Shown here: piece after piece, positions 30,909 to 40,444 of the stretch
How the letters are laid out: each line of letters begins with the position of its first letter
Numbering within the stretch: position 1 is the first letter of the stretch
Assembly (NCBI RefSeq): GCF_003201105.1
Contig: NZ_QICJ01000007.1
Coordinates: 186,001-250,000 of the forward strand
Source: Dyella sp. AtDHG13
Lineage (GTDB): Bacteria; Pseudomonadota; Gammaproteobacteria; Xanthomonadales; Rhodanobacteraceae
DNA: 64,000 nt
Direction: 5' to 3'
Position numbers and translations under genes: made by a program
Notes under the pieces: model-generated
Seen by the model: only the letters and a program-made list of their open reading frames with translations
What the model was told of the DNA's origin: nothing
Databases searched by the model: none

Positions 30909-31730
30909 ATGAACGCCCATCACGACGAACTTGCCAACGCACCGCTGCTGGACATTAACGAAGCCAGCGTGATGCGCGGCGACCGGCTGATTCTCGATCG
31001 TTTCAGCCTGCGCATCGGCGCTGGCGAGCACACTGCCATTCTCGGTGCGAATGGCGCGGGGAAATCCACCCTGGTGCGCCTGATCACGCGCGAGCTCTAC
31101 CCGCTGGCGCGCCAGGACGGGCGCGCCTCGATGAAGGTGTTCGGCCGCGACCGCTGGCACGTGTCCGACCTGCGCGGGCTGCTGGGCATCGTTTCGCCCT
31201 CCCTGCAGCACGACTGCACCAGCGATGCGTCGCTCGAGGTGTCCGAGGCGGTGCTGTCGAGTTTCTTCGCCGCGCAGCGTTTGGGCCTGAACCATCACGT
31301 CACACACGCCATGCGCGAACGCGCGGACGAGGCCCTGGAACAGGCCGGCGCCACGCATCTTCTCGGGCGCACCATGGCCAGCCTGTCCACCGGCGAAGCG
31401 CGTCGCGTGCTCATTGCGCGGGCCCTGGTGCATCGTCCGCGGGCGCTCTTGCTCGACGAACCCTGTGCGGGCCTGGACATGGCCAGCCGCCGGCGCTTCC
31501 TGGAAAACCTGCGCGGGCTCGCGCGCCACGGCACTACGCTGCTGCTGGTGACGCATCACGTGGAGGAGATTCTCCCCGAAGTCCAGCAGGTGGTGCTGCT
31601 GCGTGACGGACAGCTGCTGCGGCAAGGCCCCAAGCACGAGGTGCTCACCAGCGCCCTGCTTTCCGACACCTTCGGCATGCCCGTCTGCGTGGAGCGCCAC
31701 GGCGACTACTACAACGCGGCGATTGCATAG
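30909..31730 (+). CDS. ABC transporter ATP-binding protein (orphan)
   Basis: A 273-residue ATPase. Walker A is LGANGAGKST (~43-52), the signature region is SLSTGEARRVLIARAL (~157-172) with the LSTGE variant, Walker B is LLLDEPCAGLD (~180-190) and the switch His is in VTHHVEE (~213-219). Sequence flavour is that of iron-siderophore/molybdate-type or ModF-like ATPases. No permease or binding-protein gene is adjacent, so its partner is elsewhere or it acts alone. ATG at 30879 is an alternative start. A strong bidirectional terminator follows. Confidence 0.8.
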   Translation: MNAHHDELANAPLLDINEASVMRGDRLILDRFSLRIGAGEHTAILGANGAGKSTLVRLITRELYPLARQDGRASMKVFGRDRWHVSDLRGLLGIVSPSLQHDCTSDASLEVSEAVLSSFFAAQRLGLNHHVTHAMRERADEALEQAGATHLLGRTMASLSTGEARRVLIARALVHRPRALLLDEPCAGLDMASRRRFLENLRGLARHGTTLLLVTHHVEEILPEVQQVVLLRDGQLLRQGPKHEVLTSALLSDTFGMPVCVERHGDYYNAAIA

Positions 31731-31743
31731 GCCGCGCCCAAAG

Positions 31744-31773
31744 AAAAAGCCCCGGCGAATACCGGGGCTTTTT
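31744..31773. terminator. Bidirectional Rho-independent terminator
   Basis: The stem is GCCCCGG (31749-31755) and CCGGGGC (31762-31768), with A5 before and T5 after, so it works as a terminator for both the ABC ATPase (plus) and SppA (minus) transcripts that converge here. Confidence 0.92.
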
Positions 31774-31793
31774 CATGCATGTCGCGACGAGCG

Positions 31794-33656
31794 TCAGCGC
31801 GGCGAGCAGAAGCAGTAGGCGTAGACGTTGGGACGACCCGACTGCGCCGTACGCAACAGCTTCAGCTCCGGCGCGATCGTGTCAATGTGGGCCACCCACG
31901 ACGGCAGCTGCACGCCATAGGCCTGCGCCATCTGCACCATCGCATCGTTGTTCAGGCTGACCAGGAACTGCGCGAAGCCGCCCATCGGCTCTTCCACGTA
32001 ACGCACCGGCGCGCCCTTGCCCAGCTTCGCGCGCTGCGTTGCGTCGGCGATGGCTTCGCCGATGCCGCCGAGCTGGTCGACAAGGCCGCGATCGAGTGCC
32101 TGCTGTCCCGTCCACACGCGACCCTGCGCGATGGCGTCGACGGCGTCGTAGGGCTTGCCGCGCGCCTTGGCCACCTGGCCGACGAAATCGCGGTAACCCT
32201 TCTCGATGGTCGCCTGGATCACCGTGCCGACCTTCGGGTCGAGCGGACGCGTGATGTCGAACGCGCCGGCCAGCGGGCTGGTGCCCACGCCGTCGCTCTT
32301 CACGCCCAGCTTGTCCAGCGTGCCCGGCACGGTCATGACCATGCCGAAGATGCCGATGGAACCGGTGATGGTGTTGGGTTCGGCGTAGATGCGATCGGCG
32401 TTCATCGAGATCCAGTAGCCACCGCTGGCCGCCACGTTGCCCATGGACACCACGACCGGAATGCCGGCCTCGCGGGTCAGCGCCACTTCGCGGCGGATCT
32501 GCTCGGCGGCATACACCTCGCCGCCCGGCGAGTTCACGCGCAGCACCAGCGCCTTGGTGCGCTTGTCTTCGCGCGCGGCGCGGATCAGCGCGGCGGTGGA
32601 GTCGCCGCCCACCGTGCCCTGCGGCTGCTTGCCGCCGGTGATTTCGCCTTCGGCCACCACTACGGAAACGCCCGGCGTCTGCGTGGCGTCCTCCGACAGC
32701 GTGCCGGCGTACTGCGCCAGCGACACCTGACGGAAGCCCTCGCCCTTCTTGCCGGCGGGCACGCCTTCCTTGCGCATCATGGCGATCACTTCGGCCGGCG
32801 TGGCCACGCCGTCGACCAGGTGCTGCTCCAGCGAGAGCTGGCCCAGGTCACCCTTGGCGGTGGCGATCTTCTCCGGCAGCGTGTCGATGTCCGAGCGCAG
32901 CGTGGCCGGATCCATCTTGCGCAGCTTGGCCACCTCGTTGATGTAGCTGTCCCACAGCCCACCCATCCAGAAGCTGTCGGCTTCCTTCGCTTCGGGCGAA
33001 GCGTGGTCGAGGATGTACGGCTCGGCGGCGCTCTTGAACTGGCCGACACGGAACAGGTGCACGTCCACGCCCAGCTTGTCGAGCAGGTCCTTGTAGAACA
33101 GGCGGTAGTTGGCCAGGCCGGTGATCATCACCCCGCCCTGCGGATCCACCAGCACGCGGTCGGCATGCGCCGCCAGGTAGTACTGGCCCTGGTCCAGGCT
33201 CGGCGCCCACACGATGACCGGCTTGCCGGCGGCGCGGAAGCGGTCGAGCGCCGCGCCCACCTCGCGCAACGCGGCAAAGCCGCCGCCCTGCAGCTCGCCG
33301 GGCTCGAGCAGGATGCGCGTGATGCGCGCGTCCTTCGCGGCCGCGTCGATGGAGCCCACCAGGTCGCGCAGCTGGATCTGCTTTGGCGGGTTGCCCGACA
33401 GGCTGGCCAGGGCGCGCTGCATCGGATCGATGCTGTACTGCTCCACCAGGTCGCCCTTGGGCTTGATGACCAGCACGCTGTCGCTCTGGATGGCGTGCTC
33501 GGAGCGCGCGCCGGCGAAACCGACCAGCAGCACCAGCAGGAACACGAATAGGAAGGCGAAGAAGATCAGGTTGAGGATGGTCAGCCTGACGATATTGATG
33601 CCGCGTCCAAGAACGCAGAGAAAGGCCCAAAAGCCGGTGGTACGGGGCGCCGCCAT
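31794..33656 (-). CDS. sppA: Signal peptide peptidase SppA, 67-kDa type
   Basis: A 620-residue inner-membrane serine protease that degrades signal peptides after cleavage. An N-terminal membrane anchor (residues ~23-48) precedes two tandem S49 domains. The general-base Lys is in [13 protein letters not shown] (~204-216) of the first domain, and the nucleophilic Ser is in [13 protein letters not shown] (~407-419) of the second, the same split as in E. coli SppA. The length matches the long form. GAGG lies upstream of the start. It is transcribed alone and converges on the ABC ATPase gene. Confidence 0.92.
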   Translation of the reverse strand: MAAPRTTGFWAFLCVLGRGINIVRLTILNLIFFAFLFVFLLVLLVGFAGARSEHAIQSDSVLVIKPKGDLVEQYSIDPMQRALASLSGNPPKQIQLRDLVGSIDAAAKDARITRILLEPGELQGGGFAALREVGAALDRFRAAGKPVIVWAPSLDQGQYYLAAHADRVLVDPQGGVMITGLANYRLFYKDLLDKLGVDVHLFRVGQFKSAAEPYILDHASPEAKEADSFWMGGLWDSYINEVAKLRKMDPATLRSDIDTLPEKIATAKGDLGQLSLEQHLVDGVATPAEVIAMMRKEGVPAGKKGEGFRQVSLAQYAGTLSEDATQTPGVSVVVAEGEITGGKQPQGTVGGDSTAALIRAAREDKRTKALVLRVNSPGGEVYAAEQIRREVALTREAGIPVVVSMGNVAASGGYWISMNADRIYAEPNTITGSIGIFGMVMTVPGTLDKLGVKSDGVGTSPLAGAFDITRPLDPKVGTVIQATIEKGYRDFVGQVAKARGKPYDAVDAIAQGRVWTGQQALDRGLVDQLGGIGEAIADATQRAKLGKGAPVRYVEEPMGGFAQFLVSLNNDAMVQMAQAYGVQLPSWVAHIDTIAPELKLLRTAQSGRPNVYAYCFCSPR

Positions 33657-33776
33657 GCGAGGTTCCTCAAGATGTCCGGAACAGCGTAGCTGTTCGCGCG
33701 GCGAAGGTCATGTGGTGCGAACGACGCATGGCCTTCGGCATGGCCGCTCGTTTTCGCAGGCGCTGGAAGCCTGGGC

Positions 33777-35144
33777 TCAGCCCGGCCGCTGCCAGCGCTC
33801 GTGGAAGGCGTTGCGGCAGAAGCGCGTGAACAGCAGGATGGCCGCCATGGTCAGGCCGGCGATCAGGCCGATCCACATGCCGCGCGCGCCCATGTCGTGG
33901 CGGAACGCCAGCCACCAGCCCACCGGCATGCCCACACCCCAGTAGGCGAACAGGGTGATCACCATCGGCACGCGGGTGTCCTTGAGGCCGCGCAGCGCGC
34001 CGTTGGAGGTGACCTGGATGCCGTCGGAGAACTGAAACAGCCCCGCCAGCACCATCAGCTGCGCCGCCAGCGCGATCACCCCGGCATCGTGCGTGTACGC
34101 GCGCGCCAGCACGTGCGGCAGGGTCAGCATCACGGTCGAGGAGACGGTCTGGATGCACAGCGCCAGCCCGACGCCGCACAGGCCGGCGTAGCGCACGCCC
34201 TGCGCATCGCCGCGGCCGACCGCGTTGCCCACGCGCACGGTGATCGCCATCGACAGGCCCAGCGGCACCATGAAGGCGATGGTCGCCACGCTCAGCGCCA
34301 CCTGATGGCTCGCCACCACCGTCTCGCCCAGCGTCGCGATGGCCAGCGCGACGGCCACAAACAGGCCACCTTCGGCCAGCAGGGTGACGGCCATCGGGCC
34401 GCCGATCTTCATCAGTTCCAGCATCATCGCCGGCTTGGGCCAGGCCAGGCCGCCGCGCAGGTTGGCGTCGCGATAGGCCGGGTGTTTGATCACGAACCAC
34501 AGGAAGGCCAGCATCTCCAGCCACAGCACCGTGGCCGTGGCGATGCCGCTGCCCAGCGAGCCCAGCGCCGGCAGGCCGAGCTTGCCGTACATCAGCACAT
34601 AGCCCAGCGGTGCCAGCACCAGCAGGCCGCCGAAACTGAAATACATCGACGGGCGCGTCATCGACAGGCCTTCGGACAGGCCGCGGATGGCGAAGTAGCT
34701 GGTCATGGCCGGCGCGGCCCAGCTGATGGCGTGCAGGAAGTGCATGACGTCGGTGCGCAAGGTGGGCACCACGCCGATCCAGTCGAGCAGGGGCGTGGCA
34801 TGGCGTACCAGGAACCACAGCACGATGCCCATGCCCCAGGCCAGCCACAGCGCCTGCACGAACACCGCGCCCGCTTCGTGGCGGCGGCCCGCGCCGTCCA
34901 GCTGGGCGATCGACGGCGGCACCGCCATCATCATGCCCAGGCCGCTGACCAGTGCCAGCGCCCAGATGCTGACCGCCGTGGTCACGGCCGCCTGCACGTG
35001 CGCGCTCAGATGCCCCGCGAGCACGGCATCGACAAAGTTCGGACCCACCGCGGCAAGCTGCGCGGCGATCAGGGGAAGGGCTAGGCGCACCGTGGCGCCG
35101 ACCTCGCGCGCCACCCTGGCGCGATCGGGGCGGAAAGACAGCAT
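33777..35144 (-). CDS. MATE family multidrug efflux pump (NorM-like)
   Basis: A 455-residue membrane protein with 12 predicted transmembrane segments that exports cationic compounds using an ion gradient. MATE features are LPLIAAQLAAVGPNFVDAVLAG (in part, residues ~24-45), PPSIAQLDGAGRR, and in the second half QVALSVATIAFMVPLGLSMAIT (in part) and RVGNAVGRGD. The length matches the NorM branch. The start at 35144 has AGGAG about 8 nt upstream; the open frame extends to 36197 but overlaps the divergent DUF3667 gene. Substrate and coupling ion are unknown. Confidence 0.88.
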   Translation of the reverse strand: MLSFRPDRARVAREVGATVRLALPLIAAQLAAVGPNFVDAVLAGHLSAHVQAAVTTAVSIWALALVSGLGMMMAVPPSIAQLDGAGRRHEAGAVFVQALWLAWGMGIVLWFLVRHATPLLDWIGVVPTLRTDVMHFLHAISWAAPAMTSYFAIRGLSEGLSMTRPSMYFSFGGLLVLAPLGYVLMYGKLGLPALGSLGSGIATATVLWLEMLAFLWFVIKHPAYRDANLRGGLAWPKPAMMLELMKIGGPMAVTLLAEGGLFVAVALAIATLGETVVASHQVALSVATIAFMVPLGLSMAITVRVGNAVGRGDAQGVRYAGLCGVGLALCIQTVSSTVMLTLPHVLARAYTHDAGVIALAAQLMVLAGLFQFSDGIQVTSNGALRGLKDTRVPMVITLFAYWGVGMPVGWWLAFRHDMGARGMWIGLIAGLTMAAILLFTRFCRNAFHERWQRPG

Positions 35145-35282
35145 AGAAGCACTCCTGGTCCGCCATTCTAGCGCACCGCTCTCGTACTCCTCCGACAGCG
35201 CGCTACGGCAAGACACCACGACAGCTGTCTCCGACATCCTCTTGTGCCAAGATCGCCGGCTGATCATCCCGGGGGAGAGGGC

Positions 35283-36401
35283 ATGAAGAAGGACATCGTC
35301 TCGTTCGAAGGCGTGCATTGCGCCAACTGCAGCACGCCGATGCAGGGCGAGTTCTGCCACGACTGCGGACAGTCCATCCACACCGTGCTGCGTCCCATGC
35401 ACCACATGGTGGAAGACACGCTGGACATGGTGCTGCACGTGGACGGCCGCGTGATCCACACCTTGCCGCCGCTGTTCCTCAAGCCCGGCTTTCTCACGCT
35501 GGAATACTTCGCCGGCCGCCGCCAGCGCTACGTGGCGCCGTTCCGACTGATGTTCGTGCTGGCGCTGCTGGCCTTCTTCGTATCCCACCTGGTGGTGGGC
35601 GGGGCCGATCTGTTGAAGTTCAGCGTCGAGGCCAGCGCCGGCACCGGCGAGTTCGCCAAGGACACGACGCCGGAGGCCGTGCGCGCGCACTTCGAGCAGA
35701 TGCGCCAGGACATCGAGAAATCCAAGGGGCAAACCGACCAGAAGGCGAAGCACTTCAACCGGCTGGTCAACATCGAGCGCGACCACGCCAACCACCGCCT
35801 GGCCGAGCTGCATGCCGCGCCCCTGCCCAATGTCGTCGTGGATGACATGACCGCCCATACGACGCCCATCGACATTCCCTGGCTGCCGGCGGCCATCAAC
35901 CACAGCCTCGAACGCTCCCAGGCGCGGGCCGTGTCCAACATCCGCCAGATGCAGGGCGGCGGCGAGCAGGCGGCGGAGGCCGAGGAGCGCGTGATGGCTT
36001 CGGCATTCCACGCGCTGCCGCAGACCATGTTCGTGCTGATGCCGCTGTTCGCCCTGCTGCTGAAGTTCACCTACCTGTTCAAGCGCCGGCTCTACATGGA
36101 GCACCTGATCGTGGCGCTGCACAGCCACGCCTTCCTGTTCCTGTGCCTGTTGCTGGGCGTGCTGCTGTACGCGCTGCAGGTCTGGCTGACGCCTCATGCC
36201 GCCTGGGTGGGCACGCCATTGCGCCTGTTGCTGTGGGCGCTGTGGTTATGGTCGCTGGTCTACCTGCTGCTGATGCAGAAGCGGGTCTACCGGCAGGGCT
36301 GGTTCATGACCATCGTGAAGTACCTGTTCGTCGGCTGGTGCTACACCATCATGGCCTGCTTCGCCCTCGCATTCGCGGCGGTACTGGGCATGACCAACTA
36401 A
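35283..36401 (+). CDS. DUF3667-domain membrane protein
   Basis: A 372-residue membrane protein. It starts with a zinc-ribbon-like CANCSTPMQGEFCHDCGQ (residues ~11-28), then the DUF3667 core with LKPGFLTLEYFAGRRQRYVAP (in part, ~66-86), a first membrane segment (~88-105), a charged extramembrane region (~115-235) and three C-terminal membrane segments. GGGGGAGAGG lies right before the ATG. Nothing is known of the function; the N-terminal CxxC...CxxC pair suggests metal binding. It is divergent from the MATE gene and precedes a 475-nt gap with regulatory-looking palindromes. Confidence 0.82.
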   Translation: MKKDIVSFEGVHCANCSTPMQGEFCHDCGQSIHTVLRPMHHMVEDTLDMVLHVDGRVIHTLPPLFLKPGFLTLEYFAGRRQRYVAPFRLMFVLALLAFFVSHLVVGGADLLKFSVEASAGTGEFAKDTTPEAVRAHFEQMRQDIEKSKGQTDQKAKHFNRLVNIERDHANHRLAELHAAPLPNVVVDDMTAHTTPIDIPWLPAAINHSLERSQARAVSNIRQMQGGGEQAAEAEERVMASAFHALPQTMFVLMPLFALLLKFTYLFKRRLYMEHLIVALHSHAFLFLCLLLGVLLYALQVWLTPHAAWVGTPLRLLLWALWLWSLVYLLLMQKRVYRQGWFMTIVKYLFVGWCYTIMACFALAFAAVLGMTN

Positions 36402-36423
36402 GCCCGGCCAACCCGGCAGATTC

Positions 36424-36439
36424 TGTGACATAAATCACA
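36424..36439. promoter_or_regulatory. Perfect CRP/Clp-type binding site
   Basis: TGTGACATAAATCACA fits the CRP consensus TGTGA-N6-TCACA exactly on both arms. Xanthomonads carry a CRP homologue (Clp) with the same recognition sequence. It lies 23 nt after the DUF3667 stop and about 440 nt before priA. I could not find a good -10 box at the spacing expected for class I or II activation, so the controlled transcript is unclear. Confidence 0.7.
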
Positions 36440-36672
36440 CACAAACCGGGGAACTACGCAATTTCGGCAAGCTGTGAAAGCGCCTCGGGGCGGGGTTTTG
36501 CACAGCGTCACACGGCTGTCAAGGCAAGTCCCGTGCCGATGGCAATTGCATGAACCCCAGCCGAGCAAAAAACTCAAGCACCTGTATTTAATGATGTTTT
36601 TCAGGTGGCTAAAACTTGAACAGGGCGTAGGGAAGGGCGTTTTCATGCGCCCCAGGGGCCTCCTTCAACGGC

Positions 36673-36707
36673 CCATCCACAGAGTTATCCACAGCACCTG
36701 TGGATAA
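36673..36707. promoter_or_regulatory. DnaA-box cluster (two perfect boxes in a palindrome)
   Basis: TTATCCACA (36685-36693) and its exact inverse TGTGGATAA (36699-36707) are separated by 5 nt, and a weaker CCATCCACA lies at 36673-36681. Both perfect boxes match the high-affinity DnaA consensus. The cluster lies 170 nt upstream of priA, the replication-restart helicase gene. Confidence 0.7.
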
Positions 36708-36876
36708 CGTGAAAAGCCCCCTGCCGTTAGTCACTTAGCTGCCCTTTCTAGATGACAGGGGAGCAAAAGTACGCAAGGCAAGGCGCGGCGGCCCATCCGC
36801 GGATTTACGCATTTCACCCGGCTGGAATTCCGCCCGGTGCATCGGCCCGGTTACACTGATTCGCCAAGAGGTCTTC

Positions 36877-39045
36877 ATGCCCGCCGTCCTTCGCGTCGCC
36901 CTGCCGGTGCCCCTGCCAACCCTGTTCGATTACCTGCCGCCGGCCACCGGCGAGGCGGTCGCGGGCAGCCGGGTGCTGGTGCCGTTCGGCAAGGGCAAGG
37001 CGGTGGGCGTGGTGGTCGAGGCGGGGGTGGAATCGGCGGTCGGTAACGCCCGCCTCAAGCGGGTGTTGCGCGTACTGGACGACGGCCCCCTGCTCGACGC
37101 CGAACTCATGGCCACCCTCGCCCGCGCCGCCGATTACTGGCTGGGCGCTCCCGGCGAGGCCTACGCCAACGCCCTGCCCCTGGCCCTGCGCGAAGACCGC
37201 CCGCTCCCCGACCTGCACGAAGAAGCCTGGGCGCTGACAGCCGCCGGCCGCAGCGCGCTCGACGCCGGCAGTCGGCGCGGCGGCAGCCGTGCCCTGCTCG
37301 AAGTGCTGGCGCGCGGCCCGCAGACCGCCGAACTGCTGCACGAGATGCTGCCCGGCTGGCGCGACGCCGCGCGTCGGCTCAGCGAGGCCGGCCTGATCGA
37401 ACGCACCCGCGCCGACGCCGCCGGGCCGGCGCCTGTGACGGCCGCCCCTTCGCTGAGCGACGAGCAGCGGCAAGCCGTGGAGGTCATCGGGCAAGCGCTG
37501 GGCGGCTTCCAGCCCTTCCTGCTCGATGGCGTCACCGGCAGCGGCAAGACCGAGGTCTACCTCGCCCTGATCGAGCAGGTCATCGCGCAAGGCAAGCAGG
37601 CCCTGCTGCTGGTGCCGGAAATCGGCCTGGCCCCGCAGACCGTGCGCCGCCTGCGCGACCGCCTGGGCGTCGCCGTGCAGGTGCTGCATTCCAACCTCGC
37701 CGAGGGCGACCGCGCGCGCGCCTGGCTGCGCGCGCGTTCCGGCGAAGCCAAGGTGATCCTGGGCACGCGCTCGGCCATCTTCACGCCGCTGCCGAACGCC
37801 GGCCTGATCGTGGTGGACGAGGAACACGACAGCGCCTACAAGCAGCAGGAAGGCTTCCGCTACCACGCGCGCGACCTCGCTATCCTGCGCGGGCGCGCGC
37901 TCGACGTGCCGGTGGTGCTCGGCTCGGCCACGCCCTCGCTGGAATCGCTGGCCAACGTGCAGGCGGGCCGCTACCGCACCCTGCACCTGCGAGCGCGACC
38001 GGGCGCGATCCGTGCGCCGCAGGTGCAGATCGTGGACATGCGCGCGCAACGCCTGGAACACGGCCTTTCGCCCGCCCTGCTCGCCGCGGTGAGCGACACC
38101 GTGGCGCGCGGCGAACAGGCGCTGGTGTTCCGCAACCGCCGCGGCTACGCGCCGGTGCTGCTCTGCTACAGCTGCGGCTGGCATGCCGAATGCCCGCGCT
38201 GCGAACATCCGATGACCTTGCACGCCGGCCGGCGCGCACTGATCTGCCACCACTGCGACTACACCACGCGCATGCCGGGGCAGTGTCCGTCGTGTTTCTC
38301 GCCCGAGCTCAAGCCGCAGGGCCAGGGCACCGAGCGGCTGGAAGAAGCGCTGGCCGCGCATTTCCCCGATGTTCCCGTGATGCGCATCGACCGCGAAACC
38401 ACGCGCCGGCGCGACGCTTTCGAGCAACTGCTGGAAGGCCTGCACGAGGACCGCCCCGCCATCCTGGTGGGCACGCAGATGCTGGCGAAGGGACACGACC
38501 TGCCCAACCTCACCCTGGTCGCCATCGTCGGCGTCGATGAAGGCCTGCACAGCGTGGACTTCCGCGCGAGCGAGCGACTCGCGCAACTGGTGGTGCAAGT
38601 AGCCGGGCGCGCGGGGCGCGCGAAGAAACCCGGCCGCGTGCTGCTGCAGACGCATCATCCCGAACATCCGCTGCTGCGCCAGTTGCTCGCGCAAGGCTAT
38701 GCCGCGGCCGCCGCCACGCTGCTGGAGGAACGCCGCAGCGTGCAGCTGCCGCCCTTCGGCCATCAGGTGCTGCTGCGCGCTGATGCGCACCAGCGCGAAC
38801 ACGTCGACGCCTTCCTGGGCGACGCCGCGAACGCGCTCAGCGGCGCACCGCTGCAACTGGCCGGTCCCATGCCCGCGCCCATGCCGCTGCGCGCCGGCCG
38901 TCATCGCGGGCAGTTGCTGATCGAAGCGGAAACACGCGGCGCGCTGCATGGCGCGCTCAGGCCTTGGTACCCCACGCTGTCGACGCTGCCTTCGGCGCGT
39001 CGCGTGCGCTGGTCGCTCGACGTCGATCCCATCGATCTCTACTGA
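36877..39045 (+). CDS. priA: Primosomal protein N' (replication restart helicase PriA)
   Basis: A 722-residue 3'-5' DNA helicase that reloads DnaB at stalled forks. The N-terminal 3'-binding domain (PLPTLFDYLPP, PFGKGKAVGVVV) is followed by the DEAH helicase core: Walker A DGVTGSGKTEVYL (~211-223), motif II VVDEEHDSAYKQQ (~310-322) and GSATPSLES. The zinc-binding insert has eight Cys/His positions (LCYSCGWHAECPRCEHPMTLH and HHCDYTTRMPGQCPSC, quoted in part, ~429-475), and motif VI is VAGRAGRAKKPG (~593-604). The length is normal. AAGAGG precedes the ATG. It is followed at 58 nt by NDH-2. Confidence 0.96.
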   Translation: MPAVLRVALPVPLPTLFDYLPPATGEAVAGSRVLVPFGKGKAVGVVVEAGVESAVGNARLKRVLRVLDDGPLLDAELMATLARAADYWLGAPGEAYANALPLALREDRPLPDLHEEAWALTAAGRSALDAGSRRGGSRALLEVLARGPQTAELLHEMLPGWRDAARRLSEAGLIERTRADAAGPAPVTAAPSLSDEQRQAVEVIGQALGGFQPFLLDGVTGSGKTEVYLALIEQVIAQGKQALLLVPEIGLAPQTVRRLRDRLGVAVQVLHSNLAEGDRARAWLRARSGEAKVILGTRSAIFTPLPNAGLIVVDEEHDSAYKQQEGFRYHARDLAILRGRALDVPVVLGSATPSLESLANVQAGRYRTLHLRARPGAIRAPQVQIVDMRAQRLEHGLSPALLAAVSDTVARGEQALVFRNRRGYAPVLLCYSCGWHAECPRCEHPMTLHAGRRALICHHCDYTTRMPGQCPSCFSPELKPQGQGTERLEEALAAHFPDVPVMRIDRETTRRRDAFEQLLEGLHEDRPAILVGTQMLAKGHDLPNLTLVAIVGVDEGLHSVDFRASERLAQLVVQVAGRAGRAKKPGRVLLQTHHPEHPLLRQLLAQGYAAAAATLLEERRSVQLPPFGHQVLLRADAHQREHVDAFLGDAANALSGAPLQLAGPMPAPMPLRAGRHRGQLLIEAETRGALHGALRPWYPTLSTLPSARRVRWSLDVDPIDLY

Positions 39046-39103
39046 GCACGGGACGACGCGGCGAAACCTTCAATGATTCTCTTCACTTCACAAGAGGCAT
39101 CAC

Positions 39104-40408
39104 ATGGAAGGCAACGCATCACCCGACACCCGTCCTCGCGTGGTCATACTCGGCGGCGGCTTCGGCGGCCTCGCCGTGGCGCGCGAGCTGGCTGACACCC
39201 GCGCCCGCATCACGCTGGTCGACCGGCGCAACCATCATCTTTTCCAGCCACTGCTCTACCAGGTGGCGACCGCGGGATTGTCCGCGCCGTCCATCGCCGC
39301 GCCGCTGCGCCAGATCCTGAGGAAACAAGCCAACGTCACCGTGCTGATGGACGACGCGCGCGAGGTCGATCTCGATCGCAAGCGGGTGACGCTCGCGCGC
39401 GGCGACGTGCCCTACGACGCACTCGTCATCGCCACCGGCGCCACGCACGCCTATTTCGGCCACGACGAATGGGAACGCCACGCGCCGGGCCTGAAGACGC
39501 TGGAGGACGCGTTCGCCATCCGCCGTCGCGTGCTCGTCGCCTTCGAGCGCGCCGAGCGCGAGGAGGATCCGGCGCTGCGCCAGGCATGGCTCAACTTCGT
39601 CATCGTCGGCGGCGGCGCCACCGGCGTGGAGCTGGCCGGTACCGTGGCCGAAATCGCGCGCCACACCTTGCCGCGCGAATTCCGCCGCGCCGACCCGCGC
39701 CGCGCCAACGTGCTGCTGGTGGAGGCCGGCCCGCGACTGCTGCCCGCCTTCGACGAGGATCTCTCGGACAAGGCGCGGCGCCAGCTGGAGAAACTCGGTG
39801 TGCAGGTGCGCCTTGCCACCTCCGTCACCGCCATCGACGGGGATGGCGTGATGCTGGACGGCACGCCCTACGCCGCGCGCACCGTGCTGTGGGCGGCCGG
39901 CGTGGCGGCCTCGCCGCTGGGCCGCAAGCTCGGCGCGCCGGTGGATCGCGCAGGCCGCGTGCTGGTGGAGCCTGACCTCAGCCTGCCCGGCCACCCGGAC
40001 GTCTTCGTCATCGGCGATCTCGCCGCCGTCACCCAGGTCAACGGCAAGCCCGTGCCTGGCGTCGCGCCCGCCGCCAAGCAGATGGGACGCTACGTCGCCA
40101 CCGTGCTCAAGGCACGCTGGCGCGGCGAGAAAAGCGTAAAGCCCTTTGCCTATCGCGACGATGGCGCGCTCGCCACCATCGGCCGCATGGCCGCCGTGGC
40201 GCAATTTGGACGTCTGAAACTGTCCGGCATCCTGGCTTGGTGGGTGTGGCTGATCGCCCACATCGCCTTCCTGATCGGCTTCCGCAACCGTCTCGTGGTA
40301 ATGCTGGACTGGGCCTGGGCCTACTGGACCTACCAGCGCCACGCCCGCATCGTCACCGGCATCGACGACCGCGCCGATGCACAAACGTCTTTGCCCAAGG
40401 ACGCTTAG
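39104..40408 (+). CDS. ndh: Type II NADH dehydrogenase (NDH-2)
   Basis: A 434-residue single-subunit, non-proton-pumping NADH:quinone oxidoreductase of the inner membrane surface. The FAD loop is VILGGGFGGLAVARELA (residues ~10-26), NHHLFQPLLYQVATAGLS (~40-57) is a strong NDH-2 signature, the NADH loop is FVIVGGGATGVELAGT (~164-179) and the quinone-side FAD motif is VFVIGDLAAV with APAAKQMGRY. A hydrophobic C-terminal helix (~375-395) probably anchors it to the membrane. AAGAGG precedes the start. It is in line with priA and transaldolase. Confidence 0.92.
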   Translation: MEGNASPDTRPRVVILGGGFGGLAVARELADTRARITLVDRRNHHLFQPLLYQVATAGLSAPSIAAPLRQILRKQANVTVLMDDAREVDLDRKRVTLARGDVPYDALVIATGATHAYFGHDEWERHAPGLKTLEDAFAIRRRVLVAFERAEREEDPALRQAWLNFVIVGGGATGVELAGTVAEIARHTLPREFRRADPRRANVLLVEAGPRLLPAFDEDLSDKARRQLEKLGVQVRLATSVTAIDGDGVMLDGTPYAARTVLWAAGVAASPLGRKLGAPVDRAGRVLVEPDLSLPGHPDVFVIGDLAAVTQVNGKPVPGVAPAAKQMGRYVATVLKARWRGEKSVKPFAYRDDGALATIGRMAAVAQFGRLKLSGILAWWVWLIAHIAFLIGFRNRLVVMLDWAWAYWTYQRHARIVTGIDDRADAQTSLPKDA

Positions 40409-40444
40409 GGTGGAGAATCAGGGTTTTCCAAGCCGGACAACGCC

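Larger units (their letters stand above)
36402..36876. other. 475-nt intergenic region before priA with regulatory palindromes
   Basis: The region is AT-richer than its surroundings and contains, in order, a perfect CRP-type box (36424-36439), an AT-rich stretch with CACCTG/CAGGTG inverted halves (36580-36608), a DnaA-box cluster (36673-36707) and CCCCTG/CAGGGG inverted halves (36718-36764). No convincing gene was found; open frames on both strands lack ribosome sites and family character. It could encode a small RNA, but I see no promoter plus terminator pair that proves it. Confidence 0.5.

Noticed and set aside
36474-36707. Small open frames (77 aa plus, 82 aa minus) in the gap before priA
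   Set aside because: There is no ribosome site or recognisable composition, and the frames run through the DnaA-box palindrome or the CRP box.
36402-36876. Chromosomal origin of replication
   Set aside because: Only two perfect DnaA boxes and one weak box are present, with no dnaA/dnaN neighbours and no 13-mer AT-rich repeats.
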